From positions 1 through 64,000 of the forward strand of contig FR898192.1 of the NCBI GenBank assembly GCA_000437395.1: a stretch of 64,000 nucleotides of DNA, read 5' to 3'. The notes beneath the pieces were generated by a model. The model saw only the letters and a list, made by a program, of their open reading frames with translations. It did no database searches and had not been told where the DNA came from. This stretch comes from Clostridium sp. CAG:288. GTDB taxonomy: Bacteria > Bacillota_I > Bacilli_A > RFN20 > CAG-288. Made by a program: the position numbers and the translations under genes. Shown here one piece after another: positions 63,323-64,000 of this stretch. Positions within the stretch are counted from its first letter, which is position 1. Every line of letters begins with the position of its first letter.

Positions 63323-64000
63323 TATAACTTTTACCTAAAAATATTACTTTTCCAGTTCTAGCGTTAAATTTTCTTCCAACACGTCCTGAAATTTGAATTA
63401 AACTTTCTGGTGTAAACGTCATATTATCTGCATCTATTACTATAACTTGTAAATCTTTTACCGTTACACCTCGTTCTAATATTGTGGTCGTAATCAAACA
63501 TTTTAATTGTCCTTTTTTAAATTTTTCGATAGTTATATCTCTATCTTTTTTGTATGAGTATACTAAACTTATGTCTTTAATGAAGTGCTTTGCAAGTTGA
63601 TATAGTTTTTGTCCTTCGTTTATAGTTGGAACAAAGACAAAAAGAGGCTTGTTAGAATTTAAAATTTTTAAAATAACTTTTAAGCATGTAAAGTATTTAC
63701 TTAGGCCATAATAAACAAATTCAGGAACTGGTAAAAATGCACCGTGATATCTTTTATTAAGTTCTAAAATTGTTCCACCACGATTCTTAATTTCACATAT
63801 ATCTTTTTCAGAAGGTGTTGCGGATAGTAAGACTTTTACTCCTGTACAAGTAAGTGATTTTTCAACAAATTGATGTAGCATTTCGTTGTTTGCAAAAGGG
63901 AAAGCATCTATTTCATCAATTATTAATAAATCAAAATAATTTTTGTATCTGAACAATTGATGAGTTGTTAATACAATAATATCAGCCTCTAGTTTGTAGC
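63249..64000 (-). CDS. comFA: ComFA DNA translocase, C-terminal part (runs off the window)
   Basis: A DEAD-box-like ATPase that helps pull single-stranded DNA into the cell. The frame is open to the window edge; the first visible residues are YKLEADIIVLTTHQL, then LLIIDEIDAFPF (Walker B), LLSATPS (motif III) and ISGRVGRK (motif VI). The N-terminal zinc finger and Walker A lie outside the window. comFC follows with an overlap, the usual comF order. Confidence 0.92.
   Translation of the reverse strand, partial: YKLEADIIVLTTHQLFRYKNYFDLLIIDEIDAFPFANNEMLHQFVEKSLTCTGVKVLLSATPSEKDICEIKNRGGTILELNKRYHGAFLPVPEFVYYGLSKYFTCLKVILKILNSNKPLFVFVPTINEGQKLYQLAKHFIKDISLVYSYKKDRDITIEKFKKGQLKCLITTTILERGVTVKDLQVIVIDADNMTFTPESLIQISGRVGRKFNARTGKVIFLGKSYNENIKKSIKTIKDINHRALLSGVC

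Overview
The window is AT-rich chromosomal DNA (about 30% G+C by eye) from a low-G+C Gram-positive bacterium of the Bacilli / Erysipelotrichia / Mollicutes-relative kind. Gene blocks follow the Bacillus subtilis order: rpsB-tsf-pyrH-frr-uppS-cdsA-dxr-rseP-polC, pcrA-ligA-gatCAB, rbgA-rnhB-dprA-topA-trmFO-xerC, ecfA1-ecfA2-ecfT-truA and rplM-rpsI-cwlD. TGG is the only Trp codon and TGA ends several genes (cdsA, oppD), so the code is standard. tRNAs with C34 anticodons (Glu-CUC, Pro-CGG) suggest a less reduced tRNA set than in classical mycoplasmas. No species is named because none can be proved from the sequence.

Layout. 1-13.4 kb: a tRNA-Glu, a small membrane protein, then the translation / nucleotide / lipid / isoprenoid / DNA polymerase operon (rpsB to polC) and a LemA-like gene. 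13.4-16.7 kb: an accessory patch behind tRNA-Pro with three 23-bp tandem repeats, a DUF4143-type ATPase and three broken genes. 16.7-24.3 kb: pcrA, ligA, gatCAB. 24.3-32.8 kb: a minus-strand block convergent with gatB (rbgA, rnhB, dprA, topA, trmFO, xerC and an unknown membrane protein). 33-33.9 kb: tRNA-Val and tRNA-Ser followed by the remnant of an ABC permease. 33.9-43.6 kb: an ECF sigma factor, a deoxycytidylate deaminase, the ECF vitamin-transporter core, truA, a PHP phosphatase, cardiolipin synthase, yebC, rplM-rpsI behind an L13-type leader, cwlD and tRNA-Ile. 43.6-46.4 kb: an acyl-ACP thioesterase with a HAD phosphatase, and two poorly known genes. 46.5-55.2 kb: a complete oligopeptide ABC transporter whose OppD ATPase carries an insertion of roughly 520 residues rich in coiled coil. 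55.3-60.5 kb: three large or medium uncharacterised proteins, two of them membrane proteins, with a tRNA-Leu-like RNA gene between them. 60.5-62.2 kb: a gene-poor zone with an 83-85-bp direct repeat and a decayed gene, then five tRNA genes. 62.3-64 kb: a cold-shock protein and comFC-comFA, comFA running off the window.

The most unusual items are the tRNA-like RNA at 58401-58484 (minus strand), which has a tRNA-Leu-type D stem, variable arm and CCA but a UUCG tetraloop in place of an anticodon loop, with its own promoter and terminator; the OppD insertion; a 976-residue protein whose membrane part is a triplicated two-helix unit; and tandem GTGCAC-containing repeats directly in front of the DUF4143 ATPase. 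All three degraded zones (14.9-16.6, 33.3-33.6 and 61.4-61.7 kb) lie next to tRNA genes.

All calls are from reading the sequence and general family knowledge. No database search or structure prediction was run.
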